DNA of 64,000 bases, taken from positions 189,824 through 253,823 of the forward strand of contig CAZFXS010000005.1 of assembly GCA_964523395.1 (NCBI GenBank), in the 5' to 3' direction. Source of the stretch: JANYJZ01 sp964523395 (GTDB lineage Bacteria > Bacteroidota > Ignavibacteria > UBA10030 > SZUA-254). Shown here piece after piece: positions 8,404 through 17,390 of this stretch. Both the position numbers and the translations under genes were made by a program. Positions within the stretch are counted from its first letter, which is position 1, and every line of letters begins with the position of its first letter. The notes below the pieces were generated by a model. It made no database searches, was not told the DNA's origin, and was given only the letters and a program-made list of their open reading frames with translations.

Positions 8404-8508
8404 GAACACCCTTCGCCTCCGCTCAGGGTGTTCCTCGCCGGCATATTGAATCCCGCAGACCTGGAAACCATGACAAGACTCCAGAATTTTCAAATTAGGA
8501 CAGCACCC
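8404..8508. repeat. Loop-conserved hairpin element, copy A
   Basis: Head hairpin: 9-bp stem GAACACCCT/AGGGTGTTC around the loop TCGCCTCCGCTC (8413-8424), then a tail ending TTCAAATTAGGACAGCACCC. The loop and tail motif recur at 16862 and 38592, and the loop at 45836, while the stem sequence changes in a compensatory way. Confidence 0.65.
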
Positions 8509-8523
8509 GTTTTCAATCCCACC

Positions 8524-8552
8524 TTGCTTTCTCATCGTTGAACTGTTATATT
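8524..8552 (+). promoter_or_regulatory. Predicted sigma-70-type promoter of the BNR protein
   Basis: TTGCTT (8524-8529), a 17-base spacer and TATATT (8547-8552), 52 bases before the ATG at 8605, which has AAGGAG at good spacing. Match by eye; no transcript data. Confidence 0.6.
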
Positions 8553-8604
8553 ATTCACCATTGAATTACACGGGAGGAGACACTTTTTCCAAAGGAGATT
8601 TTCC

Positions 8605-11265
8605 ATGCAGGCTGTACAAAGGATATTCTTGTTCATTTCTGTTCTCATGCTCTCAATGAGCGTCATTGCTTCTTCACAGGAGAGCAAATCAAAACAAACA
8701 GTGTTCAAGGATTACACATTAAAGAAATTCAGCGCGCGAAGTATTGGTCCGGCAGTCATGGGCGGACGCGTGTCTGATATTGCCATCGACCCGGTTGATC
8801 CGTTCACGTTCTATGTCGCGCTGGGAACGGGCGGCGTTATGAAGACTTCAAATGACGGCGGAACATTCAGCGGCATTTTTGAAAGCGAAGCCGTCGCCGC
8901 GATCGGCGCTGTTGCTGTCGCGCCATCCAACGCGAAATATGTCTGGGTGGGAACAGGAGAAGCAAACGACCGCAACAGCTCAAGCTGGGGAAACGGTGTC
9001 TATCTTTCGACTGATGGCGGAGGAAGCTGGAAAAACACCGGATTAAAGAATTCAAAAACGATAGCGCGGATTGTTGCCCATCCCACCGACAGCTTGACGG
9101 CGTGGGTTGCCGCGATGGGAGACCTCTGGACGCCAAGCGCTGAACGCGGACTTTACAAAACAACGGATGGCGGAAAAACATGGAAAGCTTCCCTTACCGC
9201 GTCTTCACACACAAATCTCGTCGGTTGCGGCGATGTCTGCATCAATCCTGCGAACCCGAATATTCTGTACGCGGCGCTTTATGGAAGATTGAGGACACCG
9301 TGGTCGTTTACTTCAGGTCCGAATCTCACAGACGGAAAAGACATCGGGGGAATTTTCAAAAGCACCGATGGCGGTTCTTCATGGAAAAAACTCACTAACG
9401 GTTTACCAAAAGGCACAGGCCGCATCGGCCTTTCTGTGTACGCGAAAAATCCTGAAATAGTCTATGCCGTTGTCCAAAGTGATGAAGCCGGAACAGCGCC
9501 CATCGGCGATGTCAAGAGCAAGAGCGGCGGGATCTACCGCTCTGAAAACGGCGGTGAGCAATGGACAAGAATGAATCCGCTGAACCCCAGGCCGTTTTAC
9601 TTCAGCCAGATTCGCGTTCATCCCAAGGATGATAAGAAAATATTCGTTCTCGGATTCGGACTGCATGTTTCGGAGGACGGAGGAAAAACATTCCGCGAGG
9701 ATTATTTCGAAAAAGTCCACCCCGACCTCCACGCCCTTGCATTCGACCCGCGCAATCCCCAGAAAATTCTTCTCGGAACGGATGGCGGCATTTACCAGAG
9801 CTTCACCGGCGGCAAAGGATGGGAACATCTCAACCGCATGGCGGCCGGAGAATTTTACCGCATCACGCTCGATATGAGTACACCCTACCGTATTGCCGGA
9901 GGATTGCAGGATAATCTTAATTGGGTTGGTCCGAGTATGACGAAGACCAAGGAAGGAATTCTCAACACCGACTGGATCAACATCGGCGGCGGGGATGGAT
10001 TCTATTGCGTGTTCGACCCGTTCGACGCAAACATTGTTTACGCGGAATCCCAGCAGGGATATGTCCACCGGCTGAATCTTGCCACAGGCGAATTCAAAGA
10101 TTTGCGACCGGAACCTGCGGAAGGCCAAACCGGTTTTCGCTTCCATTGGAATTCACCGCTTATTCCGAGTCAACATAGCAAAGGCACAATGTATCTCGCA
10201 GGCAACCGTGTATTCAAACTGACAGAAAAAGGCGAGCATTGGAAACTCATCAGTCCGGATCTCTCCATGCAGGATCCGAAAAAGATCCTTACAACCGGAA
10301 GCGGCGCGGAGAATTACGGTGTGGTCTATACGCTCGCGGAATCTCCGCTGAAGGAAGGAATGCTCTGGGCAGGAACAGACGACGGGAAATTCTGGATAAC
10401 TGAAAACGAAGGCGAAACGTGGAAAGACCTCACCGGCAATCTGCCGAAGGAAGTTAAGGGAGAATGGATCAGCCGTGTTGAAGCAAGCCGGCATAATGCA
10501 AGCACCGCGTACCTTGCCGTCGACGCGCACAGATCGGGAAAGTACGGACCATTTGCGTACAAAACCAACGATGAAGGAAAAAGCTGGAAAAATATTTCCG
10601 GCAATCTTCCGGCCGACGGGCCTGTCAAAGTTATCCGCGAAGATGTGCAGAATCCCAACCTCCTGTTTGCAGGAACGGAATTTAATCTCTTCGTTTCATT
10701 TGATCAGGGTTCAAGCTGGATGAAGTTCGGCGGATTGCCGACAGTAGCAGTGGACGATATCGCCATTCATCCGAGAGACCGCGATATCGTCATCGCGACA
10801 CATGGAAGAAGCCTTTATATAGTGGATGATATTCGTCCGCTGGAAGAGTTTGTGGATTCGGTTCAGAAGAAAGACGCGTATCTCTTTTCTATCCGTCCGG
10901 CAAACGGGTACTATCCCCTGCCCGGATTCGGTGACTGGAACGGCAACGCGGTCTTCCGCGGCGCGAATCCACCGGAAGGAGCGATCATTAATTACTGGGT
11001 GAAAGATTTTACCGGCGACGGCGTGAAAATTTCCATCAGCAACGCTGCAGGCCAGACTGTGGCAAACTTGAGCGGACCGGGAACACCCGGCTTTAACAGG
11101 ATAATCTGGGATTTGAAGATGTCGAACGACCTGCTCACCGGTTACGGCGGCGAGGGACAGAAGTTTATCCCCTCGGGTGAATATACAGTTTCAATGAGCT
11201 ACGGTAAGACATCGCAGAAACAAAAGCTCCAGGTAACAATTGCGCCGGGGATTGAGACGAGGTAG
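8605..11265 (+). CDS. Secreted BNR/sortilin-like beta-propeller protein
   Basis: An 886-residue exported protein with a Sec signal (about 1-23). It has many Asp-box/BNR motifs of the S-x-D-G-G-x-x-W type (STDGGGSWKN, TTDGGKTWKAS, STDGGSSWKK, TNDEGKSWKN and others), which build a large propeller of the VPS10/sortilin or 'glycosyl hydrolase-like' type. After about residue 750 a C-terminal Ig-like segment ends with a FlgD-type pattern (GFNRIIWDLK... PSGEYTVSM). BNR motifs are structural, so no catalytic activity can be claimed. Own promoter at 8524 and a strong AAGGAG ribosome site. Likely cell surface or periplasm; substrate unknown. Confidence 0.85.
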   Translation: MQAVQRIFLFISVLMLSMSVIASSQESKSKQTVFKDYTLKKFSARSIGPAVMGGRVSDIAIDPVDPFTFYVALGTGGVMKTSNDGGTFSGIFESEAVAAIGAVAVAPSNAKYVWVGTGEANDRNSSSWGNGVYLSTDGGGSWKNTGLKNSKTIARIVAHPTDSLTAWVAAMGDLWTPSAERGLYKTTDGGKTWKASLTASSHTNLVGCGDVCINPANPNILYAALYGRLRTPWSFTSGPNLTDGKDIGGIFKSTDGGSSWKKLTNGLPKGTGRIGLSVYAKNPEIVYAVVQSDEAGTAPIGDVKSKSGGIYRSENGGEQWTRMNPLNPRPFYFSQIRVHPKDDKKIFVLGFGLHVSEDGGKTFREDYFEKVHPDLHALAFDPRNPQKILLGTDGGIYQSFTGGKGWEHLNRMAAGEFYRITLDMSTPYRIAGGLQDNLNWVGPSMTKTKEGILNTDWINIGGGDGFYCVFDPFDANIVYAESQQGYVHRLNLATGEFKDLRPEPAEGQTGFRFHWNSPLIPSQHSKGTMYLAGNRVFKLTEKGEHWKLISPDLSMQDPKKILTTGSGAENYGVVYTLAESPLKEGMLWAGTDDGKFWITENEGETWKDLTGNLPKEVKGEWISRVEASRHNASTAYLAVDAHRSGKYGPFAYKTNDEGKSWKNISGNLPADGPVKVIREDVQNPNLLFAGTEFNLFVSFDQGSSWMKFGGLPTVAVDDIAIHPRDRDIVIATHGRSLYIVDDIRPLEEFVDSVQKKDAYLFSIRPANGYYPLPGFGDWNGNAVFRGANPPEGAIINYWVKDFTGDGVKISISNAAGQTVANLSGPGTPGFNRIIWDLKMSNDLLTGYGGEGQKFIPSGEYTVSMSYGKTSQKQKLQVTIAPGIETR

Positions 11266-11280
11266 GGTTAATATTTGAAC

Positions 11281-11327
11281 GACATCCGATTTCTTTCTGA
11301 GATTATCAGGTGTAGAAATCGGATGTC
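11281..11327 (+). terminator. Repeat hairpin, ATCCGATTTCT family, copy 2
   Basis: A 14-bp stem, GACATCCGATTTCT (11281-11294) with its complement at 11314-11327, 15 bases after the BNR gene stop. The T run after it is weak (TTATAAAG), so termination is less certain than for copy 1. Confidence 0.6.
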
Positions 11328-11479
11328 TTATAAAGACGTCGTTCACATTATCAGACTCCATCCTTTTTCCTTCCCCTAAGAGGGGAAGGATTCTTAATAC
11401 TTTTCAATTTCACCCGCCTTTTTCGTATATTTTCCCACAATTTTTTATTCATCCATTAATCTGCTGTTAATCCGCTGTC

Positions 11480-13444
11480 GTGATTTCCTTAGAACACATA
11501 TCAATGCAATTCGGCGGGCGGACGTTGTTTGATGACGTTTCGTTTATGATCGGCCCGCACGACCGCATCGGTTTGGTCGGATCGAACGGCGCTGGCAAGT
11601 CAACATTGCTGAAGATCATTGCCGGCATCCATCAATCCGATGAAGGAAATATCGGCAAAGCGCAGTATGTCACCGTCGGTTACCTGCCGCAGGACGGGGT
11701 TATCGCAAGCGGGAAAACGCTCTACAAGGAAGTCGAGACCGCGTTTGAGAACATCGTGCAGTTACAGGAGGAACTCGATGAAGCGCAGGAACAGCTCTCT
11801 TCGCTCAATCCTGAAACAGAAGAGTACATGGAAACGCTGGAAATTTACGGCGAGCTTCAGCACAAACTGGAAGACCTCGACGCGTTCAGGATGAAGTCGA
11901 AAATCGAGCGTGTGCTGATGGGGCTCGGCTTTTCGGTACCGGATTTCGAGCGGCAGACGGAAGAATTCAGCGGCGGCTGGCAGATGCGCATCGCGCTCGC
12001 CAAACTGCTGTTGCGTGAACCCTCCGCCATCCTTCTCGACGAACCGACCAACCACCTCGATATCGAATCACTGCAATGGCTTGAGGAATATCTGCATTCC
12101 TACAACGGCGCCATCATCCTCGTCTCGCATGACCGCGCGTTTCTCGACAGCCTCACCACCAAGACCATCGCGCTAAGCATCGGACGGATGGAAACATACT
12201 CCGGCAACTATTCTTTTTACGAAAAGGAAAAAGTCGTCCGCAAAGAACTGCAGATGAACGCGTTCAAAAACCAGCAGAAACAACTTGAACAGACAGAACG
12301 GTTTATCGAACGATTCCGGTACAAAGCCACCAAAGCACGGCAGGTGCAAAGCCGCATCAAGCAGATGGAAAAGATCGAGCGGATTGAAATCGAGGACGAG
12401 GAGGAAGAAATTCATTTTCACTTCCCCCAGCCCCAGCCGAGCGGCGTGAAGGTAATGGAGCTGAAAAACATCGTCAAAAGTTACGGCGACAAAACTGTCT
12501 TTAACGGATTGAGTTACACCATTGAACGGGGCGACAGAATTGCCATCGTCGGGGTGAACGGCGCGGGAAAATCGACATTCTCCAGGATTGTCGCGGGCGT
12601 TGAACCGCCGACATCAGGGGAACGGATTCCCGGCTACAATGTTATTCTCTCCTACTTCGCCCAGCATCAGGCGGAAGAGCTGGATCTTTCGAAAGAAGCG
12701 CTGGAAATTGTGGATGAAGTCGCGGAAGGCGAAATACGGAAAAAGCTCCGGACAATTCTCGGTTCTTTTCTGTTTCATGGCGACGATGTGTTTAAGAAAG
12801 TGGGCGTGCTGTCCGGCGGCGAGAAGAGCCGTCTCGCACTGGCGAAGATGCTGTTACAGCCGGCAAATGTCCTGGTCATGGACGAACCGACCAACCATCT
12901 TGATATGCGCTCGAAGAAAGTCCTGCAGCAGGCATTACTTGAGTATGAGGGAACCTACATGATTGTCTCGCACGACAGGGCATTTCTGGATCCGCTTGTC
13001 ACCAAAGTGCTCGAAGTAAGCACCGGCAATATCAGGACGTTTTTGGGAAATGTGAGTGATTATCTGCAAAAGAAAAAAAGTGAGGCCGAGGGAATAAAAA
13101 AACCCTCGCTATCACAGAAAAGCTCACCTCAAGTGAAAAGCCAACCTGCTATTCCCGACAAAGAGCGCAAACGGATAGAAGCGGAACTGCGCCAACAGCT
13201 TTCCAAAAAGCTGAAACCGAAGAAGCAAAAGCTTGAACAAATCGAGGCGGCAATTGCAACGCTGGAACACCGGAAATCGGAGATCGAAGAGCTTATGGCG
13301 CATCCCGATTTTTACAAGGATGGCGAGAACGTCAAAAAGATTTCCCATGAATACAAGGAAGTGCAATCGTCGTTGCAAGATTCGTACTTCAAGTGGAATG
13401 AGGTCTCCGAGGAAATTACCGCCATCGAACGGGAACAATCGTAG
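11480..13444 (+). CDS. ABC-F family ATPase (Uup/EttA-like)
   Basis: A 654-residue soluble protein with two ABC ATPase domains and no membrane part, as in ABC-F proteins that bind the ribosomal E site and relieve stalled or faulty translation. Domain 1 has Walker A GSNGAGKST, signature FSGGWQMRIALAK and Walker B LLDEPTNHLD. A charged linker lies around residues 240-320. Domain 2 has GVNGAGKST, LSGGEKSRLALAK and VMDEPTNHLD. The last ~110 residues are a lysine-rich coiled coil like the Uup C-terminal domain. The GTG at 11480 gives the family-typical MISLEHISMQFG start. A weaker promoter candidate (TTCAAT, 17 bases, TATATT) lies upstream. Confidence 0.92.
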   Translation: MISLEHISMQFGGRTLFDDVSFMIGPHDRIGLVGSNGAGKSTLLKIIAGIHQSDEGNIGKAQYVTVGYLPQDGVIASGKTLYKEVETAFENIVQLQEELDEAQEQLSSLNPETEEYMETLEIYGELQHKLEDLDAFRMKSKIERVLMGLGFSVPDFERQTEEFSGGWQMRIALAKLLLREPSAILLDEPTNHLDIESLQWLEEYLHSYNGAIILVSHDRAFLDSLTTKTIALSIGRMETYSGNYSFYEKEKVVRKELQMNAFKNQQKQLEQTERFIERFRYKATKARQVQSRIKQMEKIERIEIEDEEEEIHFHFPQPQPSGVKVMELKNIVKSYGDKTVFNGLSYTIERGDRIAIVGVNGAGKSTFSRIVAGVEPPTSGERIPGYNVILSYFAQHQAEELDLSKEALEIVDEVAEGEIRKKLRTILGSFLFHGDDVFKKVGVLSGGEKSRLALAKMLLQPANVLVMDEPTNHLDMRSKKVLQQALLEYEGTYMIVSHDRAFLDPLVTKVLEVSTGNIRTFLGNVSDYLQKKKSEAEGIKKPSLSQKSSPQVKSQPAIPDKERKRIEAELRQQLSKKLKPKKQKLEQIEAAIATLEHRKSEIEELMAHPDFYKDGENVKKISHEYKEVQSSLQDSYFKWNEVSEEITAIEREQS

Positions 13445-13459
13445 GAATTTAAAATATTT

Positions 13460-13523
13460 TCACCGCAGAAACGCAAAGTTCGCAGAGATTATTTACTCTG
13501 TGTTCTCTGTGCCTCTGTGGTGA
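13460..13523. repeat. Dispersed inverted repeat, CACCGCAGAGACACAG family, copy 2
   Basis: TCACCGCAGAAACGCAAAG opens the element and CTCTGTGCCTCTGTGGTGA closes it, giving an imperfect hairpin between the convergent ABC-F and DUF5683 genes. It may act as a bidirectional transcription stop, though no T run is present. Confidence 0.65.
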
Positions 13524-13552
13524 TTTTCTTATTTTGAGCCAATAAAAAAACG

Positions 13553-14149
13553 TTAAAACCTGATATGGATCTTCGCGTTCATCTTCGGAACGACTCTTCC
13601 ATCAGCGGTAAGGTCGGGAGACACATCAAAATCATACAGATGCGCACCCACATACGCGTCGACAAGATTTAAGAAATAGAGGAATCCCATATACCACGCG
13701 AAGCTGTCGCGCTGGTCGCGGTAAAAATCCCTGTTGACTCTAAGGTTATCATTCCCATATGGTGGTGACACAGCAATACTTGCCGTATATCGGTCGCGGA
13801 AATCTTTGTAAAGTTTATTCTGCTGTCCCCATTCATAAATCCAATACCCGCCAAGCCCCCAGATCACAGGGACTTTCCAATAGTTCTCGGTATAGACTTG
13901 TCCCGCGCCCGGCAACACGGCTGACATTCCCACCGCGAGCCAGGGAGATTTTGACATGCCGCGATCTTCAAGCAGAGTATCGGGTAACAGTCCGGTGGTC
14001 TGAATGAAGGGAATCGCTTTGACGGTTGAATCCGGAAGAACTCTTACGGTATCTGATTGAGCGTAAACAAACGCAGAAAAACTGAGGAGAAAAAAGAGGG
14101 TTATAAAAAATCTGTAAACGCACATCTCATATCTGACATCGCACATCAA
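13553..14149 (-). CDS. DUF5683 family envelope protein
   Basis: About 190-198 residues. A hydrophobic export signal (FFITLFFLLSFSAFVYA) is followed by a segment typical of DUF5683 proteins of Bacteroidota: WLAVGMSAVLPGAGQVYTENYWK, then two probable membrane-associated stretches (VPVIWGLGGYWIYEW and FAWYMGFLYFLNLVDAYVGAHL). The PGAGQ(I/V)Y motif is the family hallmark; function unknown. The start is uncertain: ATGs at 14149, 14146 and 14125 are in frame, and the first two lie in a repeat-like ATGTGCGATGTCAGATATGAG tract, so ATG 14125 may be the real one. Last gene of the parA-parB-ridA group. Confidence 0.75.
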   Translation of the reverse strand: MMCDVRYEMCVYRFFITLFFLLSFSAFVYAQSDTVRVLPDSTVKAIPFIQTTGLLPDTLLEDRGMSKSPWLAVGMSAVLPGAGQVYTENYWKVPVIWGLGGYWIYEWGQQNKLYKDFRDRYTASIAVSPPYGNDNLRVNRDFYRDQRDSFAWYMGFLYFLNLVDAYVGAHLYDFDVSPDLTADGRVVPKMNAKIHIRF

Positions 14150-14157
14150 CGCTTGCT

Positions 14158-14547
14158 TTACCGTTTTACCGCGGCAATCACTTCAATCTCCACCTTCACA
14201 TCGCGCGGGAGGCGGGCGACTTCGACCGTTGAACGGGCAGGGGGCGTCTCTTTGAAATACTCGCCATAGATTTCGTTCATGCCGGCAAACTCGTTCATGT
14301 CTTTCAGGAACACCGTTGTTTTCACGACATCCGACATCGTGACGCCTGCTTGCTGGAGAATCGCGGTGATATTATTCATCACCTGCCGCGTCTGCACTTT
14401 AATGTCCCCAACAACAATCTGACCCGATTTCGGATCGAGCGCGATTTGCCCGGCGGTGAAGAGAAAATCTCCTGCTGAAATTATTCCCTGGCTGTACGGA
14501 CCAATGGGCGCGGGTGCTTCTTTCGTGAGTACGGTAGTCTTGGACAT
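14158..14547 (-). CDS. ridA: RidA/YjgF family imine deaminase
   Basis: A 129-residue RidA-family protein that hydrolyses reactive enamine/imine intermediates released by PLP enzymes. Family motifs are present: APAPIGPYSQG near the N-terminus, LFTAGQIALDPKSG, and the C-terminal PARSTVEVARLPRDVKVEIEV with the conserved Arg of the active site. The length is standard and the protein should form a cytoplasmic trimer. It begins 6 bases after the parB stop, so it is probably cotranscribed with parAB. Confidence 0.92.
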   Translation of the reverse strand: MSKTTVLTKEAPAPIGPYSQGIISAGDFLFTAGQIALDPKSGQIVVGDIKVQTRQVMNNITAILQQAGVTMSDVVKTTVFLKDMNEFAGMNEIYGEYFKETPPARSTVEVARLPRDVKVEIEVIAAVKR

Positions 14548-14553
14548 AGAATA

Positions 14554-15471
14554 TTATCGTTCGATTGATGTGATTAAATCAAACAGGCGGCCGAGGTCAT
14601 CATTGGAATAAAATTCGATAAGGATCTCGCCTTTTCCGTCTTCTTTTGTATTGACACGGACACGGGTAGCAAGAACCTGTTGGAGCCGTTCAGTAATGCT
14701 TGTCACTGTTGTATCAACTGATTTCGGATGAGATACAGCACTTTTCTTTTCGGACTTCTTGCCGTAATCCCTGACAAGTTTTTCCACCTGGCGGACATTC
14801 AGGTCTTTACTGATAATCTGTTCAAAGAGGCGGAGCTGAATTCTTTCATCGGGCAGTGCAACAAGTGCACGCGCGTGTCCCATGGTGAGTTGAGATTTCC
14901 GCAGGGCATCCTGAATTGTGAGAGGCAATTTCAGCAAACGGAGGAAATTGACGACGGTTGTTCTGTCTTTGCTGACTTTTTTCGCGACGTCTTCAGGCGT
15001 CAATCCGACATCCTGCATCAATCGTTGATACGAAATCGCGATTTCTATCGGGTTGAGATGTTCGCGCTGAAGATTTTCGATGAGCGCGAGTTCGAGCATC
15101 TCTTCATTTGTACGGATGTCAAGAATGTACGCTGGAATCGTCATTAGTCCGATTTCGGATGACGCGCGGAGGCGGCGTTCACCGGAAATCATCTCATACA
15201 TCCCGCCTTCAACTTTACGGACAGTAACAGCTTGTATCACGCCTTTTTGCTTGATCGATTCCTTCAGTTCATCGAGTGCCTGCTGGTCAAAATCAGCGCG
15301 GGGCTGAAACGGGTTGGGACGGATTTTTGAGATTTCTATATGAGAGAGAGAACTTTCAGGCAACACCCATTCACTTTCGGGGCGTTTAGCAACCGGCTCC
15401 TGTTCAACAGGTTGTGGCGGCCGAATCAGCGCCGATAATCCTTTTCCTAATCCGCCTTTGGGTTTTGACAT
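14554..15471 (-). CDS. parB: Chromosome partitioning protein ParB
   Basis: A 305-residue ParB/Spo0J protein that binds parS, slides as a CTP-dependent clamp and works with ParA in origin segregation. The ParB N-domain contains IRPNPFQPRADFD and the GERRLRAS box (ISGERRLRASSEIG) of the CTPase. A central helix-turn-helix segment follows (LTPEDVAKKVSKDRTTVVNFLRLL), and then a C-terminal dimerisation part. The start at 15471 is 3 bases after the parA stop. No convincing parS site was seen in the window. Confidence 0.95.
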   Translation of the reverse strand: MSKPKGGLGKGLSALIRPPQPVEQEPVAKRPESEWVLPESSLSHIEISKIRPNPFQPRADFDQQALDELKESIKQKGVIQAVTVRKVEGGMYEMISGERRLRASSEIGLMTIPAYILDIRTNEEMLELALIENLQREHLNPIEIAISYQRLMQDVGLTPEDVAKKVSKDRTTVVNFLRLLKLPLTIQDALRKSQLTMGHARALVALPDERIQLRLFEQIISKDLNVRQVEKLVRDYGKKSEKKSAVSHPKSVDTTVTSITERLQQVLATRVRVNTKEDGKGEILIEFYSNDDLGRLFDLITSIER

Positions 15472-15474
15472 GGT

Positions 15475-16272
15475 CTACACCGTTTCTGGCGCCGCATGCG
15501 CGGCGGCCGGTTGTTGGCGACTGAGAAACTCGCGCGCGAGCTCCATGTAATTTCTCGCGCCCGATGAAACCGCTTCATACAACAGCACCGGCTTTCCATA
15601 GCTGGGTGCTTCACTCAATCTGACATTTCGCGTAATCACTGTCGAGTATACTTTATCGCCGAAATGTTTCTTTACTTCCTCTACGATCTGATTTGAAAGC
15701 CTCAACCGACCGTCGAACATTGTCATCAACACTCCCTCGATGAACAATTTCGGGTTGAGATTGCCTTGCACGATAGTAATTGTGTTGAGAAGCTGGCCTA
15801 ATCCCTCGAGCGCGAAGTATTCACATTGAACGGGGATGAGGACGGAATCGGCCGCGACAAGTCCGTTTAACGTCAGCAAGCCGAGCGACGGCGGACAATC
15901 AATAAAAATATATTCGTAATCATTCTTCAGTTTCGCGACAGTTTCCTTAATGATCCGTTCGCGGTTTTCAACATCCACAAGTTCCACTTCAGCGCCGACA
16001 AGATTAATGTGGGAAGGCATTAACGATAAGAACGGCATTTCTGTTTTGACAATCGCCTTGGCGGGATCGACATCATTAATCAATACATCGTACACACTGG
16101 TGCGGTTTTCACGCGCGTCAAAACCGAGTCCGCTGGTGGAGTTTGCCTGCGGATCAATATCGATGAGAAGCGTGGGCAACTCAGCGACCGCAACGCCCGC
16201 CGCAAGATTGATGGCAGTGGTGGTTTTTCCGACACCGCCTTTCTGATTTGTTATAGTGACTACTTTTGCCAT
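15475..16272 (-). CDS. parA: Chromosome partitioning ATPase ParA/Soj
   Basis: A 265-residue ParA/MinD-type ATPase. The deviant Walker A KGGVGKTT is at residues 11-18, Walker A' IDIDPQANSTSGLG near 40, and the Walker B region FIDCPPSLGLLTLN near 120. It forms ATP-dependent nucleoid-bound dimers and moves ParB-parS complexes. The C-terminal PAAAHAAPETV tail is a low-complexity extension. It lies in a tight series with a CopD-like membrane protein upstream (6-base gap) and parB downstream. Confidence 0.95.
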   Translation of the reverse strand: MAKVVTITNQKGGVGKTTTAINLAAGVAVAELPTLLIDIDPQANSTSGLGFDARENRTSVYDVLINDVDPAKAIVKTEMPFLSLMPSHINLVGAEVELVDVENRERIIKETVAKLKNDYEYIFIDCPPSLGLLTLNGLVAADSVLIPVQCEYFALEGLGQLLNTITIVQGNLNPKLFIEGVLMTMFDGRLRLSNQIVEEVKKHFGDKVYSTVITRNVRLSEAPSYGKPVLLYEAVSSGARNYMELAREFLSRQQPAAAHAAPETV

Positions 16273-16278
16273 AGTTTT

Positions 16279-16746
16279 TTACATTGCTGCCGCAAGTAAC
16301 AACGCGACGATACCGAGAGCAATGCTTATTTTCCTGAATTGAACGACACGATGTTTATAGAGATCCGCTTTAGTGTCAACGCCGCCATTGGACGCGGGCA
16401 TCTCAAGATACTGAAGCATCCGCGCGTACCCGAACGCGTACAACACCATCAGAATAAAGACCAACTGCTTCAACCCGAGCAGGATTTGCCATTGGTCATC
16501 GTAGTGAAACCAAAGGAACCGGGGATTGAGCAGCATCATCAGCAGACCGGTTACCAAAATCGTCCACACGCACATCCAGACAAAATTGACAAATCTCCTG
16601 TTGATTTTATTGATCGCCGAAAGAACCTGACTGCTTTCGGATTGAATCAACGGCGATACGACCGCGCTTTGGAACATCAGTCCGCCGAGCCACACGATGA
16701 CGCCGAAGATATGCATGCTGCGACAGACCCAGAGAACAAAATCCAA
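16279..16746 (-). CDS. Four-helix integral membrane protein, CopD-like
   Basis: A ~155-residue inner-membrane protein with four predicted helices. The first helix contains MHIFGVIVWLGGLMF, with a histidine at a place typical of CopD/DUF2269-like membrane proteins, some of which bind haem or copper. The start is TTG at 16746, with an in-frame stop just upstream; ATG at residue 11 is the alternative but would cut into the first helix. No enzymatic motif is visible. Adjacent to and likely cotranscribed with parA, which may be chance. Confidence 0.6.
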   Translation of the reverse strand: MDFVLWVCRSMHIFGVIVWLGGLMFQSAVVSPLIQSESSQVLSAINKINRRFVNFVWMCVWTILVTGLLMMLLNPRFLWFHYDDQWQILLGLKQLVFILMVLYAFGYARMLQYLEMPASNGGVDTKADLYKHRVVQFRKISIALGIVALLLAAAM

Positions 16747-16861
16747 GTACGGTTATACCTTTAGTGCGATGTGGGAGAAAATGTATGCGTCAAATATATG
16801 ATATTTTTCAAAGGGATGCAATGAACCACCTGAGCCGGTACTGCCCCCGATCGGCATTAAC

Positions 16862-16936
16862 GATCCTTCGCCTCCGCTCAGGATCATCGCAATCCCTGCA
16901 AAAGTGAAGCATGATTTTCAATTAAGGACACCACCC
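16862..16936. repeat. Loop-conserved hairpin element, copy B
   Basis: Stem GATCCT/AGGATC around the loop TCGCCTCCGCTC (16868-16879), then a tail ending TTCAATTAAGGACACCACCC. The 75 bases align without gaps to 38592..38666 with about 62 identical positions. It lies in the 190-base gap before the MauE/DoxX gene stop. Confidence 0.7.
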
Positions 16937-16937
16937 C

Positions 16938-17390
16938 TCAGCCATGACTGACTTTCTCAGGTTCACTTTTATCACGCCAAAACAGAAAAAGATGTATTCC
17001 GAGGACAAAAAGACCGATATCTTCAACCACCTTCATCCAGGTTACAGGCGTGGCGTGCTCCTTTCCAAAACAGCCGCAGTCGATTTTTAGCTCGCGTACA
17101 AGCGCTGAGATGATAGCAAACATAAAAACAACCAGCAGGATAGACAGCAACGAGCTGCTTCCGCGGACATACACGCCGCCCAACAGAAATACTCCGCAGA
17201 ATAATTCCATCCATGGAATAATTACAGCAAGGATGTTTATAATTGAATACGGCATGAGTTTATACGCTTCAATAGAAGCGGCAAACGCGTCCGGGTTATA
17301 TATTTTATCGACGCTCGCGATAATAAAAACAATTCCGAGCACGAGGCGCGAGATCATGAGGACATACGAATTACGAAGAACACCTTCCAT
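16938..17390 (-). CDS. MauE/DoxX-like redox membrane protein
   Basis: A 150-residue inner-membrane protein with four helices, of the MauE/DoxX type. The helices carry FIIASVDKIYNPDAFA and MELFCGVFLLGG, and the second half has a cytosolic or periplasmic CGCFG pair (Cys in LKIDCGCFGKE), as in MauE-like proteins thought to support disulfide or thiol chemistry. ATG 17390 is preferred over the GTG one codon earlier because AGGAGG sits 6 bases upstream. It overlaps the rhodanese stop by one base, so the pair is likely coupled and jointly handles sulfur or thiol groups (inference). Confidence 0.75.
   Translation of the reverse strand: MEGVLRNSYVLMISRLVLGIVFIIASVDKIYNPDAFAASIEAYKLMPYSIINILAVIIPWMELFCGVFLLGGVYVRGSSSLLSILLVVFMFAIISALVRELKIDCGCFGKEHATPVTWMKVVEDIGLFVLGIHLFLFWRDKSEPEKVSHG

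Noticed and set aside
9403..10146. A 247-codon open frame on the minus strand within the BNR protein gene.
   Set aside because: Shadow of the plus-strand propeller gene, which has a signal peptide, promoter, ribosome site and Asp-box repeats.
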